NCBI RefSeq assembly: GCF_015207105.1
Contig: NZ_JADEXO010000024.1
Location: 1-59,814, forward strand
Source: a cf. Phormidesmis sp. LEGE 11477
GTDB taxonomy: Bacteria; Cyanobacteriota; Cyanobacteriia; Phormidesmidales; Phormidesmidaceae
Direction: 5' to 3'
Length of the DNA: 59,814 bases
In this document: positions 27,977 to 38,829 of the stretch, in pieces
Numbering within the stretch: the first letter of the stretch is position 1
How the letters are laid out: each line of letters opens with the position of its first letter
The notes under the pieces: model-generated
Databases searched by the model: none
What the model saw: only the letters and a program-made list of their open reading frames with translations
Told to the model about the DNA's origin: nothing
Translations under genes and position numbers: made by a program

Positions 27977-29479
27977 TTAGTAGATCTGTTCTTTGCTCAG
28001 CTTTTCTTTTGCCAGGGCAATGCCGCCGACGGTAATCATCATAATGCCTGTCCACTGAATAATTTCTAAGCTACGAACGGGCATAAAGCTCAAAGACAGT
28101 AGCAAAGTTACTAACGGTGTGGTCGCGGCGACGATAGCTGTACGCGGCCCTGTAGCTAACAGGCTGGCATAGTTAAGCAAGTACGCAATCAACATTAGCA
28201 ACCCAACCAGCAGGCCCCAGAGGAAAAAGCTTTCCCCGCTGAGGTCGACGAGCTGCAGCGGTTTGATCAGTAATACCAGGCTGCTGATTAGGGACACGGT
28301 AGAAAACTGGACGATAGATGTCGGGATAGGATGGCATCTTTGCCGATAGCAAAAATTGGTAAGCAGAATATATAGACTAAGGGCAGCGCTAGCAAGAAGT
28401 CCGATCCAGAGCTGGCTAGAGGAGCCGCTAACAAAGACAGGCTGTCCAACCAGCCAGCCTCCCATGGCGATCGCAACTAATGCAAGCAAGCCAAACGGCG
28501 TTAGTGATCGCGGCTGACGAAAGACGATCCTAGAAGGAATATCCGTCAGCGGATAGAGGAACAATAGCGCCGAGCTAATCGCCGCACCCATCAGGCCAAT
28601 GCTTTGATACAGCAGCACCTGCGAGAGAAATAGAGCCGTGCCGCTAGCGACAACTGGCCAGAGCAGCTGCTCGCGAATATAAAACCAGTCATGTAGGTCA
28701 TGCCAAGTATTTCTATATAGCTGAGGTGCCAGCAAAACTAGGCCCGGTAGGATCACAAGCATTCTCAGCCAGAGAAACGCAGTCGATGGTAGAAATCCAG
28801 CGCCGAGTTGCCCGATATCAACTAGATCAAACCAGGTGCCGCCCTGACTTAGGGTGCCGAATATGCAGTAGTGCAGCGCGGTGATTAGCGTTGTAATCAC
28901 GCTCAAGATCAGTCCCCTATTCCCGTTGCCAGTTGCACCGACAGCTACATTGCCAGTTGCGCTTGGAAGGGGCATGCCTATCTGCTGCTGTACTAACCGC
29001 TGGCGGCGCTGCTCAGAGGTGGCGGGTGTCGGCAGCTCTAGCGTTCGATCCTGGCTAGCAGCGGTAGTCTCTGGTGTCGGTGGCTCACTCTCGCCCGGCA
29101 GAAGCGGACCAGCCGTCCAGGGATTGACTCTCTGCGTATGCGCTGCTGACGCTGCGGATGTATCTATCAACAGCTCTGAAGCAGCGGATGTTTCGGCTGA
29201 TGGGCCAGCGCGATCGGGGTCTGTATCAGCAAGCTGGCGAAGGGTCTGCGTCAGTGAGATCAGCTGAGTATAGTCTGCTTGCAAGGCATCTATCTGACTT
29301 TGCAGATGGTCTTTCTCTGCCTCCAGACGGCTTCTTTCTGCTTCTAACTGCTCGATGTGCTGGGTTAGCCGACCGGCGTGACGACGCTGAACGGTTTCTA
29401 TAGAAATCTCTTCTAAAGTGATCGGATCTTCCGGCTGCTGCGAATCGTCGCTATTAAAGTCTGAGTTGACCGACGCCAT
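27977..29479 (-). CDS. EamA/DMT family transporter with N-terminal coiled coil
   Basis: 500-residue protein. Residues about 1-185 are soluble: a coiled coil at about 33-85 (LTQHIEQLEAERSRLEAEKD) followed by a Ser/Thr/Ala-rich linker. From about 190 there are around ten membrane segments in the two-repeat EamA pattern (ALLFLYPLTDIPSRIVF in the first half, ATTPLVTLLLSLSFMPV in the second, ending IMMITVGGIALAKEKL). EamA/DMT proteins export small metabolites, but the substrate cannot be read. The long coiled-coil extension is unusual for this family and may bind a partner or oligomerise. Convergent with tRNA-Ser. Confidence 0.87.
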   Translation of the reverse strand: MASVNSDFNSDDSQQPEDPITLEEISIETVQRRHAGRLTQHIEQLEAERSRLEAEKDHLQSQIDALQADYTQLISLTQTLRQLADTDPDRAGPSAETSAASELLIDTSAASAAHTQRVNPWTAGPLLPGESEPPTPETTAASQDRTLELPTPATSEQRRQRLVQQQIGMPLPSATGNVAVGATGNGNRGLILSVITTLITALHYCIFGTLSQGGTWFDLVDIGQLGAGFLPSTAFLWLRMLVILPGLVLLAPQLYRNTWHDLHDWFYIREQLLWPVVASGTALFLSQVLLYQSIGLMGAAISSALLFLYPLTDIPSRIVFRQPRSLTPFGLLALVAIAMGGWLVGQPVFVSGSSSQLWIGLLASAALSLYILLTNFCYRQRCHPIPTSIVQFSTVSLISSLVLLIKPLQLVDLSGESFFLWGLLVGLLMLIAYLLNYASLLATGPRTAIVAATTPLVTLLLSLSFMPVRSLEIIQWTGIMMITVGGIALAKEKLSKEQIY

Positions 29480-29645
29480 TAGTAATTTGCAAATGCTGTC
29501 TCTAACATATAGATAAAGTGGCTGTTTGCTGAAACCTCTGCTGAGAGTCTTACCAGATCATGGGTCACTGTGGTTGATATGCGTGCTACAGGCGGTGTAA
29601 TTTCTCTGAAATGATCAAACAGATCGAGGGCCGAAGACAAAAGAA

Positions 29646-29669
29646 AGGAGTCCAATCAATTGAACTCCT
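29646..29669 (-). terminator. terminator of glgC
   Basis: Near-perfect inverted repeat (AGGAGT...ACTCCT with an inner CAAT/ATTG pair) in the 340-base gap (29480-29819) downstream of the leftward glgC gene. On the minus strand it is followed by a T-rich stretch (TTTCTTTTG), as in a rho-independent terminator. I see nothing else in this gap; the EamA transporter promoter should lie near 29480-29600. Confidence 0.65.
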
Positions 29670-29819
29670 ATGAGATCAGATCTAAGGTAAACGCTTTTTG
29701 AACAATACAAACACTCTTCGAATGCCGCGAATGCCTTAGCTAGTCCAGGTTTCACCTAGGTTTCCAAGCTATGTATCTGTGTCAGCTTTGCCTATATGAT
29801 TTTGCCTATGTAACTTTGC

Positions 29820-31121
29820 TTAGATGATAGTGCCATCAGGAATCGTGGCATTTTTTAGTACAACGACGATACCGCTACGGATGTAATAGCCTTCGTCTTC
29901 GCGTTCAGCCTCTTCTACATTGTCTTTGTTGATGATTTGAACATTCTTACCGATACGAGCGTTTTTATCGATGATAGCTTTGCGAATAACTGAGCCTTCA
30001 CCAATCCCAATGGGGATTTTGTCCGGCTGTCCGGCAGTGATCGGGAATTCACCATCCTCGTCCATCTTCTCGTAATAGTCAGCGCCAATCAGCAGGGCGC
30101 TGTCAATCTCACAGTTGGCATGGATGCGCTGACGCAGACCAATAACCGAATTGTGAATGCGGCACTGTTTTAGAATGCACCCCTCGCTGATAATTGACTT
30201 GGTGATCTGGCTGTCTTTGATTTTACTGGGGGGCAAGTAGCGCGATCGCGTGTAGATCGGAGACTCTTCGTTATAGAAACTAAAGGCTGGATTAGGCTGC
30301 TCGGTTAGGGCAATATTGGCATCGTAAAACGCCTCAATGGTCCCAATATCTTCCCAATAGCCCTTGAATAAGTAGGCTTGAACGTTGTAATCGCGAGAGG
30401 AAGCTGGAATGATCTCTTTACCAAAGTCTGTCTGCTCTGGGTTGTTCTTGAGCAGATCGATCAACACCTGCTTTTTAAACACATAAATGCCCATAGAGGC
30501 GATAAATGGCTTTTCTTCCGCTTCTTCAGGAGAAAGACCCATGGCGGTTGTATCGACCTTCATGGCCTCAAGCGCCTCGCCTTTTGGCTTCTCAGAAAAA
30601 TCAACAATGCGGTTGGAGTCATCGACCTTCATCAGACCGAAACTAGAGGCAGTTTTGTAACCGATTGGCACCACAGAAAGCGTGACATCTGCGCCACTTT
30701 CACGGTGCTTCATCACGTAATCGCTGTAGTCCATGCGATAGAGATGATCGCCCGAAAGGATAATAAATTCGTCTACATCGGCCTCTTCAAACATCCATAG
30801 ATACTTACGCACCGCATCAGCGGTACCTTCAAACCAGCTCGGACTGTCAGGAGTTTGCTGCGCGGCCAAAACTTCTACAAAGCCGTCGCTAAACGTAGAA
30901 AAGTTGTATGCCTTTGAAATGTGCCGATTCAGCGAAGCCGAGTTGAACTGAGTCAGCACGTAAATTTTAAAAATATCGGAATTTAAGCAGTTACTGACTG
31001 GAATATCGATCAGTCGGTACATGCCTGCTAAAGACACCGCAGGTTTTGCACGGACTTTTGTCAGCGGGTAGAGGCGGGTGCCAGCACCACCGCCCAAAAT
31101 TATTGAAAGTACTCTTTTCAC
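29820..31121 (-). CDS. glgC: glucose-1-phosphate adenylyltransferase GlgC
   Basis: Makes ADP-glucose from glucose-1-phosphate and ATP, the committed step of glycogen synthesis; tetrameric, in cyanobacteria activated by 3-phosphoglycerate and inhibited by phosphate. 433 residues, usual for cyanobacteria. Seen: the nucleotide-binding [20 protein letters not shown] at the N-terminus, catalytic Asp in [10 protein letters not shown] (about 140-150), glucose-1-phosphate site with FSEKPKG (about 193-199), and a C-terminal left-handed beta-helix (about 300-433) with hexapeptide repeats. C-terminal allosteric lysines are expected around [11 protein letters not shown]. Single gene, with a terminator about 150 bases downstream. 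Confidence 0.97.
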   Translation of the reverse strand: MKRVLSIILGGGAGTRLYPLTKVRAKPAVSLAGMYRLIDIPVSNCLNSDIFKIYVLTQFNSASLNRHISKAYNFSTFSDGFVEVLAAQQTPDSPSWFEGTADAVRKYLWMFEEADVDEFIILSGDHLYRMDYSDYVMKHRESGADVTLSVVPIGYKTASSFGLMKVDDSNRIVDFSEKPKGEALEAMKVDTTAMGLSPEEAEEKPFIASMGIYVFKKQVLIDLLKNNPEQTDFGKEIIPASSRDYNVQAYLFKGYWEDIGTIEAFYDANIALTEQPNPAFSFYNEESPIYTRSRYLPPSKIKDSQITKSIISEGCILKQCRIHNSVIGLRQRIHANCEIDSALLIGADYYEKMDEDGEFPITAGQPDKIPIGIGEGSVIRKAIIDKNARIGKNVQIINKDNVEEAEREDEGYYIRSGIVVVLKNATIPDGTII

Positions 31122-31355
31122 AACGTCAATCCTGGCTCAAGATACAGGCCGTTCTCACATCACAATCAGTGTGAGCGGGTATCTGCCAGTTGGCAAGAGG
31201 GGATCGATACATATCTCTATTTCTAATTGCAGAAATCCGGGTTTACCGGGGCAAAGAAATATCTTTGATCAAGGGTTAATCGATCAAGAATAAGCTAAGG
31301 CTTAAGTGAGTCGAGTCTTACCAGCCAGTGCTTGGGTTAGCACTATTCTGTTCTC

Positions 31356-32837
31356 CTACAACGATCTGGCTCTCGATCTGCGCGTAAATTGGGTAGTGGA
31401 CTTGACGGCAGATCTAGCAATCGACTGGGCGGGCGGCGAACCTATCTCTGCTTGATCGAACTCTGTGACAATCGGCTCTGTAGCAATCGGCCCGTTTTCT
31501 ATCAGGTGGTTGGCCACGCCTTTGATCAGCTCTCGCAGCGCGATCGCATCGGCGCTATGGTTAATCGCAACGGTTAGGGCGTAGCGCTCGGCGTCTATTT
31601 TCATCACCAGCGTCGTCCCTAGCATGCGCTCGTTTTGTCCAGTCTTTTCACCTATCCATTCCACAGCGGGCCCGACTTCTTGCAGCGCCCGATAGCCAAG
31701 TTCTTGATCCTTTTGGGTTTGCAGTGCCTGTAGCAGCTTTTCATCGCCAGGGTGAGTCAGACGGTAGGTATTAACCATCATGGTGGTGACATCGTCGGTG
31801 GTGATGCGGTTGCTCTGGGTGCCGGGGTTGGGCGGCAAGATGCGATCGCCAGCCAGCTTGTGATCGACGAAGGTGTTTGTGTAGCCTTGATCTATCAGGG
31901 TTTTGTTGATTGCCCCTCGGCCTACGTAGTCAATGAGCTGATTGGTAGCGATGTTGTTGCTTTCGCTGATCATCCGATCCATGACCTGCAGCAGCGGATA
32001 TTCTTGATCTACTTCAATCGTCGCCCCGAGCGCGTTTTCAGTAAAGTTCTGCGGATCGATGTAGAGCTTGCTGTTCGGGCCTAGATTTTCGGCGTGGATT
32101 TTGTCTAGAACGGCGATCGCAATGGGCAGCTTGATCAAGCTAGCAGGACTTGCCAACAGTTGTTCACCCTGATAGTGACGACACCAGTCAGCGCTGTAAC
32201 CGCTTTGAGCCGCCTGCGTACTGATATCGATTGCTGCAGATGAACTAGGCGATGAATTGAGTGGCGATGGATAAGGCTCTGATAGATTAGGAGGCAAGTC
32301 GATCTGGCAAAGAGTGATATGCACAGCGGCTGGTGATATCTGAGCGGCCTTAATGATGTCGGCTAGAAACGCGCTATCGGCAGCGAGCACTTTCTGCTCT
32401 GCAGTGGCCAGCAGCGTTTTGTAGTGCGCCTTCTTATCGTTGACCTGCTGATAGATTAAAGCGTCTCTAGAAATGGTTGATAGCTTTTGCAGTGAGCTGT
32501 GCCATAGAACCCTTTCCTGCCGAGTAAATGCTAGGCTCGCGGCGGGCGTGTCAGCCGTCTGAGCCGCCTGATAGGCGTCCACTGCCTGCCGGGCAAGCGC
32601 TACGGCCTGATCGAAGTTGGCCCTGTCAGCATTTTGCTCAATCAGAACGTTTCGCGCCGCTAGCGTACTCCCAGTTGCGTCGTTAGGTGCTGCCTTATGC
32701 TTTGATCGTTCTTCATTTGATCCAAAAGCAGATTGTCTAGAAAGCATCGTTTCTAGCGGCGTTGCTAGCTCCCCTGTCAGAATGAATAGAGCGCTAGCGG
32801 TGGTTGCGATCGCAGCGGTATACCAAAAGCCAGACAT
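31356..32837 (-). CDS. serine hydrolase of the class A beta-lactamase fold
   Basis: 493 residues. Seen: an N-terminal membrane anchor (about 3-25), a helical Ala/Gln-rich region (about 55-170), then a penicillin-recognising domain with SxxK (SLIK in ASPASLIKLPIA), SxN (SNN in SESNNIATNQL) and KTG (GEKTGQNERML). The glutamate of the omega loop that lets class A beta-lactamases deacylate is not visible: the corresponding stretch reads LAGDRILPPNPGTQSNRITT. That favours a peptidoglycan-active or other serine hydrolase over a resistance enzyme. It probably faces the periplasm, anchored by the N-terminal helix. Located between glgC and gatA, divergent from gatA. Confidence 0.85.
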   Translation of the reverse strand: MSGFWYTAAIATTASALFILTGELATPLETMLSRQSAFGSNEERSKHKAAPNDATGSTLAARNVLIEQNADRANFDQAVALARQAVDAYQAAQTADTPAASLAFTRQERVLWHSSLQKLSTISRDALIYQQVNDKKAHYKTLLATAEQKVLAADSAFLADIIKAAQISPAAVHITLCQIDLPPNLSEPYPSPLNSSPSSSAAIDISTQAAQSGYSADWCRHYQGEQLLASPASLIKLPIAIAVLDKIHAENLGPNSKLYIDPQNFTENALGATIEVDQEYPLLQVMDRMISESNNIATNQLIDYVGRGAINKTLIDQGYTNTFVDHKLAGDRILPPNPGTQSNRITTDDVTTMMVNTYRLTHPGDEKLLQALQTQKDQELGYRALQEVGPAVEWIGEKTGQNERMLGTTLVMKIDAERYALTVAINHSADAIALRELIKGVANHLIENGPIATEPIVTEFDQAEIGSPPAQSIARSAVKSTTQFTRRSRARSL

Positions 32838-32988
32838 AGGCGCAAAGTCGACCCTATCGAAAGTGGATATGAGAGCTTAACAAAACTACGTAAACTGCTT
32901 CGCCATAGAGAATACCATCTAGACGGTTCTGTGGTCTGTCGGCCTGTTACCCTTCTATATAGCTTCGGTCAATACAAGAGGAACCCCT

Positions 32989-34431
32989 ATGTCAGCCATC
33001 CGCGAGTTGCACAAACAGCTCACGACCAAAGAGCGTAGCGCCGTTGAAATCACGCAGGCTCAGCTTGATCATGCCCAAGCCGTAGAGTCTCAACTCAACA
33101 GCTTTGTTTCTTTGACGGCTGAGAAGGCACTCGCTCAGGCCCAAGCCGTAGACGACAAGATTGCGGCTGGTGAGGATATTGGTCTGCTAGGAGGAATCCC
33201 GCTCGCCCTCAAAGACAATCTATGCACAAAGGGTATTCGCACGACCTGCAGCTCTCGAATCTTAGAGAATTTTGTGCCGCCCTATGAGTCGACCGTGACC
33301 GAGCGCCTAGATGCAGCCGGGGCCGTCTTTGTCGGCAAGACCAATCTAGACGAGTTTGCGATGGGCGGCTCGACCAAAAATTCTGCCTTCGGCCCCTCCA
33401 AAAATCCGTGGGATGTCAGCCGCGTGCCGGGTGGATCTTCGGGTGGATCGGCAGCGGCAGTTGCCGGGGGGCAGGTGCCAGTTGCCCTGGGCTCTGATAC
33501 AGGCGGCTCAATTCGTCAACCGGCTTCTTTCTGCGGCATCGTTGGGATGAAGCCGACTTACGGCCTGGTTTCTCGCTTCGGGCTGGTGGCCTTTGCCTCG
33601 TCGCTCGATCAGATTGGCCCGTTTGGGCAAACGGTCGAAGATGCGGCAATCTTGCTAGGTGCGATCGCCGGACACGATCCCAAAGATGCGACTAGCCTCA
33701 AAGTCGACATTCCCGACTATACAAAGTTCCTAACCTCAGATCTCAAAGGACGCACCGTCGGCGTGATCAAAGAAACCTTTGGCGATGGGCTAGATAGTGA
33801 AGTCGGTGGGGCTGTACAAGCAGCCATCGACCAGCTCACAGCCCTAGGCGCAAAAGTCAAAACCATTTCCTGCCCTCGGTTCAACTACGGCGTATCGGCC
33901 TATTACATCATTGCTCCCTGTGAGGCATCCGCCAACTTAGCCCGCTACGATGGCGTACGCTATGGCCTGCGTTCATCCGAACCTAACCTGCTTTCGATGT
34001 ACAACAAAACTCGATCCGAAGGCTTTGGCGATGAGGTCAAGCGTCGGATCATGATCGGCACTTATGCACTATCGGCAGGCTACTACGACGCCTTTTATCT
34101 AAAGGCGCAAAAAGTCCGAACGCTGATGAAGCAAGACTTTGAGAAAGCCTTTGAAGAGGTCGATGTCCTCGTCAGTCCCACCGTGCCAACCACAGCCTTT
34201 AAAGTCGAAGAGAAAGACGATCCGCTCAGCCTGTATCTGCTCGATCTGATGACGATTCCGGTCAATATGGCCGGACTACCGGGTATGAGCGTGCCTTGCG
34301 GATTTGACAAAAGCGGATTGCCGATTGGCCTGCAGCTAGTGAGTAACGTTCTGCGCGAAGATCTGCTGTTTGAGGTGGGTCATGCCTATGAGCAGGCGAC
34401 TAAGTGGCATCGGCACAGACCTAAGCTTTAG
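32989..34431 (+). CDS. gatA: Asp-tRNA(Asn)/Glu-tRNA(Gln) amidotransferase subunit A
   Basis: Glutaminase subunit of GatCAB, which converts Glu-tRNA(Gln) to Gln-tRNA(Gln) in organisms lacking GlnRS activity, as in cyanobacteria. 480 residues, normal length. Seen: catalytic Lys in [12 protein letters not shown] (about 71-82), the amidase signature with [12 protein letters not shown] and [16 protein letters not shown] (cis-Ser and nucleophile Ser), and the C-terminal [11 protein letters not shown] ribosome site (GAGG) lies just before the ATG. gatB and gatC are not in the window, which is usual in cyanobacteria where the genes are scattered. Downstream there is a bidirectional terminator. Confidence 0.97.
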   Translation: MSAIRELHKQLTTKERSAVEITQAQLDHAQAVESQLNSFVSLTAEKALAQAQAVDDKIAAGEDIGLLGGIPLALKDNLCTKGIRTTCSSRILENFVPPYESTVTERLDAAGAVFVGKTNLDEFAMGGSTKNSAFGPSKNPWDVSRVPGGSSGGSAAAVAGGQVPVALGSDTGGSIRQPASFCGIVGMKPTYGLVSRFGLVAFASSLDQIGPFGQTVEDAAILLGAIAGHDPKDATSLKVDIPDYTKFLTSDLKGRTVGVIKETFGDGLDSEVGGAVQAAIDQLTALGAKVKTISCPRFNYGVSAYYIIAPCEASANLARYDGVRYGLRSSEPNLLSMYNKTRSEGFGDEVKRRIMIGTYALSAGYYDAFYLKAQKVRTLMKQDFEKAFEEVDVLVSPTVPTTAFKVEEKDDPLSLYLLDLMTIPVNMAGLPGMSVPCGFDKSGLPIGLQLVSNVLREDLLFEVGHAYEQATKWHRHRPKL

Positions 34432-34548
34432 CGGATCATTCAGAAACGGTGCTAAGAAGCATTGCCGACCAGTCGAATTGCTAGGGCTTAGGCGATCGCC
34501 GATCAATGGCTAAGCTCTCTTGCTAAACCTCCTGAAAACGCAGCAAAA

Positions 34549-34574
34549 AGAGCCGGAGGCATGTCTCCGGCTCT
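34549..34574. terminator. bidirectional terminator between gatA and sbtB
   Basis: Perfect 10-base stem (AGAGCCGGAG with CTCCGGCTCT) and a 6-base loop between two convergent genes. A-rich on the left and T-rich on the right, so it can end transcripts from both sides. Confidence 0.8.
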
Positions 34575-34599
34575 CTTATTTGTTCGGTTGGGGCTTGAG

Positions 34600-34929
<330 letters not shown>

Positions 34930-35062
34930 CTAAACGTGTGTATTCATTAAACTACATAAGAACTGAGGAAAACGGCAGAATTGCGTCCCATAGCGCTGAT
35001 CTAGCCGCTGCGTTGGTCGCCAAGTTCAGAAGAGCATCGGCAAACCTAAGCTTAGCTAGGGT

Positions 35063-36241
35063 TCAGCTACCGCCTAGCGCCTGAGCGAGCCCAATGAAGA
35101 GCGGTATGCCTATGGCAAGCGCGACCGGTGTACCGACGGCTGTGGATGAGCCGATGTAAGCAGAGGGATTGGCCGACGGAATACCCGCGCGTAAAGTGGG
35201 TGGCCCAGAAATGTCTGAGCTAGAGGAAGCAATGACGGCTAGAATGACGACGCCGCCAAGGCTAAACCCTGTGGTGACATGGGCAATCATACCCAGACCG
35301 AAGGCGATGAATCCATGCAGTAGCGGTGCGACAAAAGCATACAAAGCATACCACTGGCCCACCTTTCGCAGCTCGCCAAGCCTGGCTGTAGCTTCCATTC
35401 CCATGACTAGCATCAAGATCGAAAGCAGGCCACGGAAGAGGGGATCGAAGAAGCTTTCGTAGACGCTTTCTGGTCGGGTGAGAATGCCTAACGCAAGACC
35501 GAGCAATAGTGCCGATAGGGCAGAGCCTTGAAGGCTTTCCTTAATGATGGGCCAGATCTCGACACGCTTTGCTGGGGCAGACCCCTGACTGTTGGGATAC
35601 CCATGTGCGGTAATGCCCTGCTCATTCGGATAGTCGCTTGCGATAACGCGCTGGTCACTGGGATAGCCGCCTGCGGCAACAGCAGGCTGTTTGCTGAGTG
35701 CCTCTTGCCTGCCGAGCGCCTCATGCTTGCTGATCGCCTGGTCTGCGGCAGTGCGCTGCTTGGTGACATAAATGCTGGCTATGACAATCGCAGTCACAAG
35801 CGCCGGGATATCCATGAATGGATAGAGTGCGGCAGCCCAAGGTTCGTATGGGATGCTTTCCGTTTCCAGTATCGTTAGGCCAGCAGCGAGGGTAGAACCA
35901 CTCACCGCACCGAATAAGCCTGCGGTCGCGATCGCATCCACAGGTTTGACTTTCGGCATCAGGGCCAGTGTATAGCGCCCGATAAATACGATTAAGATTC
36001 CTATTATCACGGCAAACAGCGCCGGTAATAGCATCTCCAACAGATTGGCATTGCGGATCGCAATACCGCCGCTCAATCCAACTTTTATAAGCAGCATGAA
36101 AACAATAAACTTATAGATCGGATCTGGGATTGTCAGTCGGCTATTGACAGCGGCAACGACCATACCCCCAATTAGAAAGCCAAGCGTCGGAGACTGTAGC
36201 TTATCCAAGAAGAGCGCTAAGAAATTGGATAGAAAATCCAC
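35063..36241 (-). CDS. sbtA: sodium-dependent bicarbonate transporter SbtA
   Basis: High-affinity Na+/HCO3- symporter of the plasma membrane, part of the cyanobacterial CO2-concentrating mechanism, induced at low CO2. 392 residues. Seen: about ten membrane segments in two inverted halves, the SbtA family start FLSNFLALFLDKLQSPTLGF, the conserved GAVSGSTLAAGL (first half) and SSSSDISGPPTLRAGIPSANPSAYIGSSTA (second half, quoted in part: SSDISGPPTLRAGIPSAN), which form the substrate/Na+ site. The central cytoplasmic loop (about 160-232) is hydrophilic and contains three imperfect 11-residue repeats starting near residues 192, 203 and 214 (type GYPxxQ). The loop is the usual place for regulation. 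First gene of the operon with sbtB. Confidence 0.95.
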   Translation of the reverse strand: MDFLSNFLALFLDKLQSPTLGFLIGGMVVAAVNSRLTIPDPIYKFIVFMLLIKVGLSGGIAIRNANLLEMLLPALFAVIIGILIVFIGRYTLALMPKVKPVDAIATAGLFGAVSGSTLAAGLTILETESIPYEPWAAALYPFMDIPALVTAIVIASIYVTKQRTAADQAISKHEALGRQEALSKQPAVAAGGYPSDQRVIASDYPNEQGITAHGYPNSQGSAPAKRVEIWPIIKESLQGSALSALLLGLALGILTRPESVYESFFDPLFRGLLSILMLVMGMEATARLGELRKVGQWYALYAFVAPLLHGFIAFGLGMIAHVTTGFSLGGVVILAVIASSSSDISGPPTLRAGIPSANPSAYIGSSTAVGTPVALAIGIPLFIGLAQALGGS

Positions 36242-36862
36242 GGTGTAATTCCTCCTTAATCAGAAAAATTTGAAAAAAGTAAGGGCGAAGCGCTTCACCC
36301 CCACGGTAGAGGCGTTACGCCAAAAACCTATTGACAGGCCGTTCAAAAGCAGCTTTTCTCTGAACGGGCGGAAAGCGAGGTAACCTCATATCACTTTCCA
36401 TAGATATAAATCTATCGATGACCGAACCTGTATATGCTTAAGTCTATCTTAAAACGTGTCAGAAATTACACCAGGCCCCACGAGTTAGTAGAGCAATGAT
36501 AAATATAAAGCATAAGTTTTCCTTTTATTCGATAACATTCTATATATCTCTGGCTAATAGATAATAGAGGCTAAGCAGATCCTCCCTACCTACTGCTACT
36601 TTTCAACAAGGAGTAGGTAGGTCTATGACGGGTCAAGGGCTCAGCTAAGAGCGAAGAGGTAGAACAATCACAAGCTTTTCTCCTCGCACTGAACTACGCC
36701 TTTAGGAAATACGCCTTTAGTGACAGTGAGGATCAACATCTATACAAGCTTAAGAATTAATTTGAGCCCTGCTCTATGTCTGTCTTTGTGTGCCGCTAGT
36801 TTGTGTGCCGCTAATAGAACAACACCTGTGTTGCGCGAGGTTTCACTTCATCAGGCCCATCA
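36242..36862. promoter_or_regulatory. sbtA upstream region with inverted repeats
   Basis: About 620 bases with no gene, upstream of leftward sbtA. Seen: a palindrome GAAGCGCTTC at about 36286-36295 (extended flanks 36283-36300), a hairpin CCGTTCA/TGAACGG (36339-36367) with an inner AAAAGC/GCTTTT pair, and a 10-base stem CCTACCTACT/AGTAGGTAGG at 36585-36621. The first two are within about 130 bases of the sbtA start and could lie in its leader; they are candidates for regulation by LysR-type CO2 regulators (inference only). The third may end the MNT transcript from the right. Confidence 0.45.
36785..36814. repeat. 15-base tandem direct repeat
   Basis: Two adjacent copies of TTTGTGTGCCGCTA plus G or A (36785-36799 and 36800-36814). 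No gene function attached; just downstream of the MNT gene. Confidence 0.7.
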
Positions 36863-37189
36863 TCAGACCGAAAACAAAACTATGCCTACTCGGTCAATGT
36901 GATCTCGCAAAGGCTCGTTTCCTAAGCTGTCATAGTCCACAACGTCAAAAAAATAAGGTAGCGGTCGTTCTTCATTCAAGCTCTCTGATAGTTGAATAAC
37001 CGTAGAATAAGTGATGCCTTTTCCTTTGATCGAAAGATCTACGTCTGAGCCTCGGTGATGAGTTCCCTTTGCCCGAGACCCAAACAGAATGACCTGATCG
37101 ATTTCTTCCAGCTCGGCGGCAGCAGCACGAATATGCATAAGGTCACGCTCTATGAGTCCATGACTCACTCTTTCTAGCCTATGACTCAT
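36863..37189 (-). CDS. MNT nucleotidyltransferase antitoxin-like protein
   Basis: 108-residue minimal nucleotidyltransferase (MNT), the partner of HEPN proteins in toxin-antitoxin pairs, where it modifies (AMPylates) and silences the HEPN RNase. Seen: the catalytic motif GSRAKGTHHRGSDVDL (GSxA-x-G plus DxD) at about 37-52 and a third acidic residue in PYFFDVVDYD (about 79-88). Complete. Its ATG overlaps the stop of the upstream HEPN gene (ATGA), the standard arrangement of the HI0074/HI0073-type pair. The HEPN partner is broken, so this is an orphan antitoxin. Confidence 0.88.
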   Translation of the reverse strand: MSHRLERVSHGLIERDLMHIRAAAAELEEIDQVILFGSRAKGTHHRGSDVDLSIKGKGITYSTVIQLSESLNEERPLPYFFDVVDYDSLGNEPLRDHIDRVGIVLFSV

Positions 37190-37451
37190 CGCTCTGCTTC
37201 TGCTTTCTTGGTTGTGAGGGTCTCGTACAGTGCCGCAATTAAAGGGTAATAGCGTTCTCGAATACGCTGCTCTACGGTTTGAGCAATCTTTTCTTTGTAT
37301 GTATGTGCGGTTAGGTTTCTATCTTGAAGAGCATCTATCCATCCATGGCCTTCGCCGATGGATTCTTAACGCTCAGCGCTTCAGTCAGTAACAAGAAAGT
37401 CCGCTCGAAGTTGGAATAGCGCTGTATCCAGCGAGTATCAGGATCAACCAC
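37186..37451 (-). pseudogene. degraded HEPN (HI0074-type) toxin gene
   Basis: Two pieces of a HEPN protein in different frames. From a GTG at 37451 the N-terminal part reads DTRWIQRYSNFERTFLLLTE then EALSVKNPS and soon meets a stop (about 37346-37348). In another frame the C-terminal part reads GEGHGWIDALQDRNLTAHTY then KEKIAQTVEQRIRERYYPL and ends at the TGA 37186-37188. The C-terminal part holds the RNxxxH catalytic motif (RNLTAH). Between the two, roughly 40-50 residues of the usual fold are missing, so both an internal deletion and a frameshift occurred near 37355. Confidence 0.85.
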
Positions 37452-37659
37452 ACACTTATTTTGTTGTACAAGTATTCTACAAGTTTGACATAGGTCTGAT
37501 GCTTGAATCTATGGTGATTGCCACTTTGCCCCCACATCTTCCTGCATTGAGATTTTAGCAGTGAAACCCTTGCCACAAGAGGACAGAGTGATTATCTAGC
37601 GTATGGACACCTCCAATGCTGGCTGTATCTGCAGAGGTTTGGAGTTTTCAATAGCTTGA

Positions 37660-38751
<1,092 letters not shown>

Positions 38752-38775
38752 ATCTAGCTGTCTAACAAAGTAAGG

Positions 38776-38818
38776 ATATGGCGTTTCTCGACTGCAGCCG
38801 AGAGACGCCATATTTTTC
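38776..38818 (+). terminator. terminator of ilvC
   Basis: Long stem starting ATATGGCGT paired with ACGCCATAT and extended by TTCTCG/CGAGAG with one weak pair, followed by TTTTT. Classic rho-independent terminator 25 bases after the ilvC stop; the convergent FTR1 gene ends at 38830. Confidence 0.9.
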
Positions 38819-38829
38819 TGGTGGACCTG

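Noticed and set aside
27831-28055. 74-residue minus-strand frame across the tRNA
   Set aside because: It covers the tRNA-Ser gene and the end of the transporter gene; the apparent peptide EGFEPSNKLP-type text is the usual tRNA-antisense artefact.
36720-36999. Two plus-strand frames of 60 and 69 residues
   Set aside because: Cys/Ser/Leu-rich translations of a repeat-bearing intergenic stretch, overlapping the MNT gene end; no start signal or domain.
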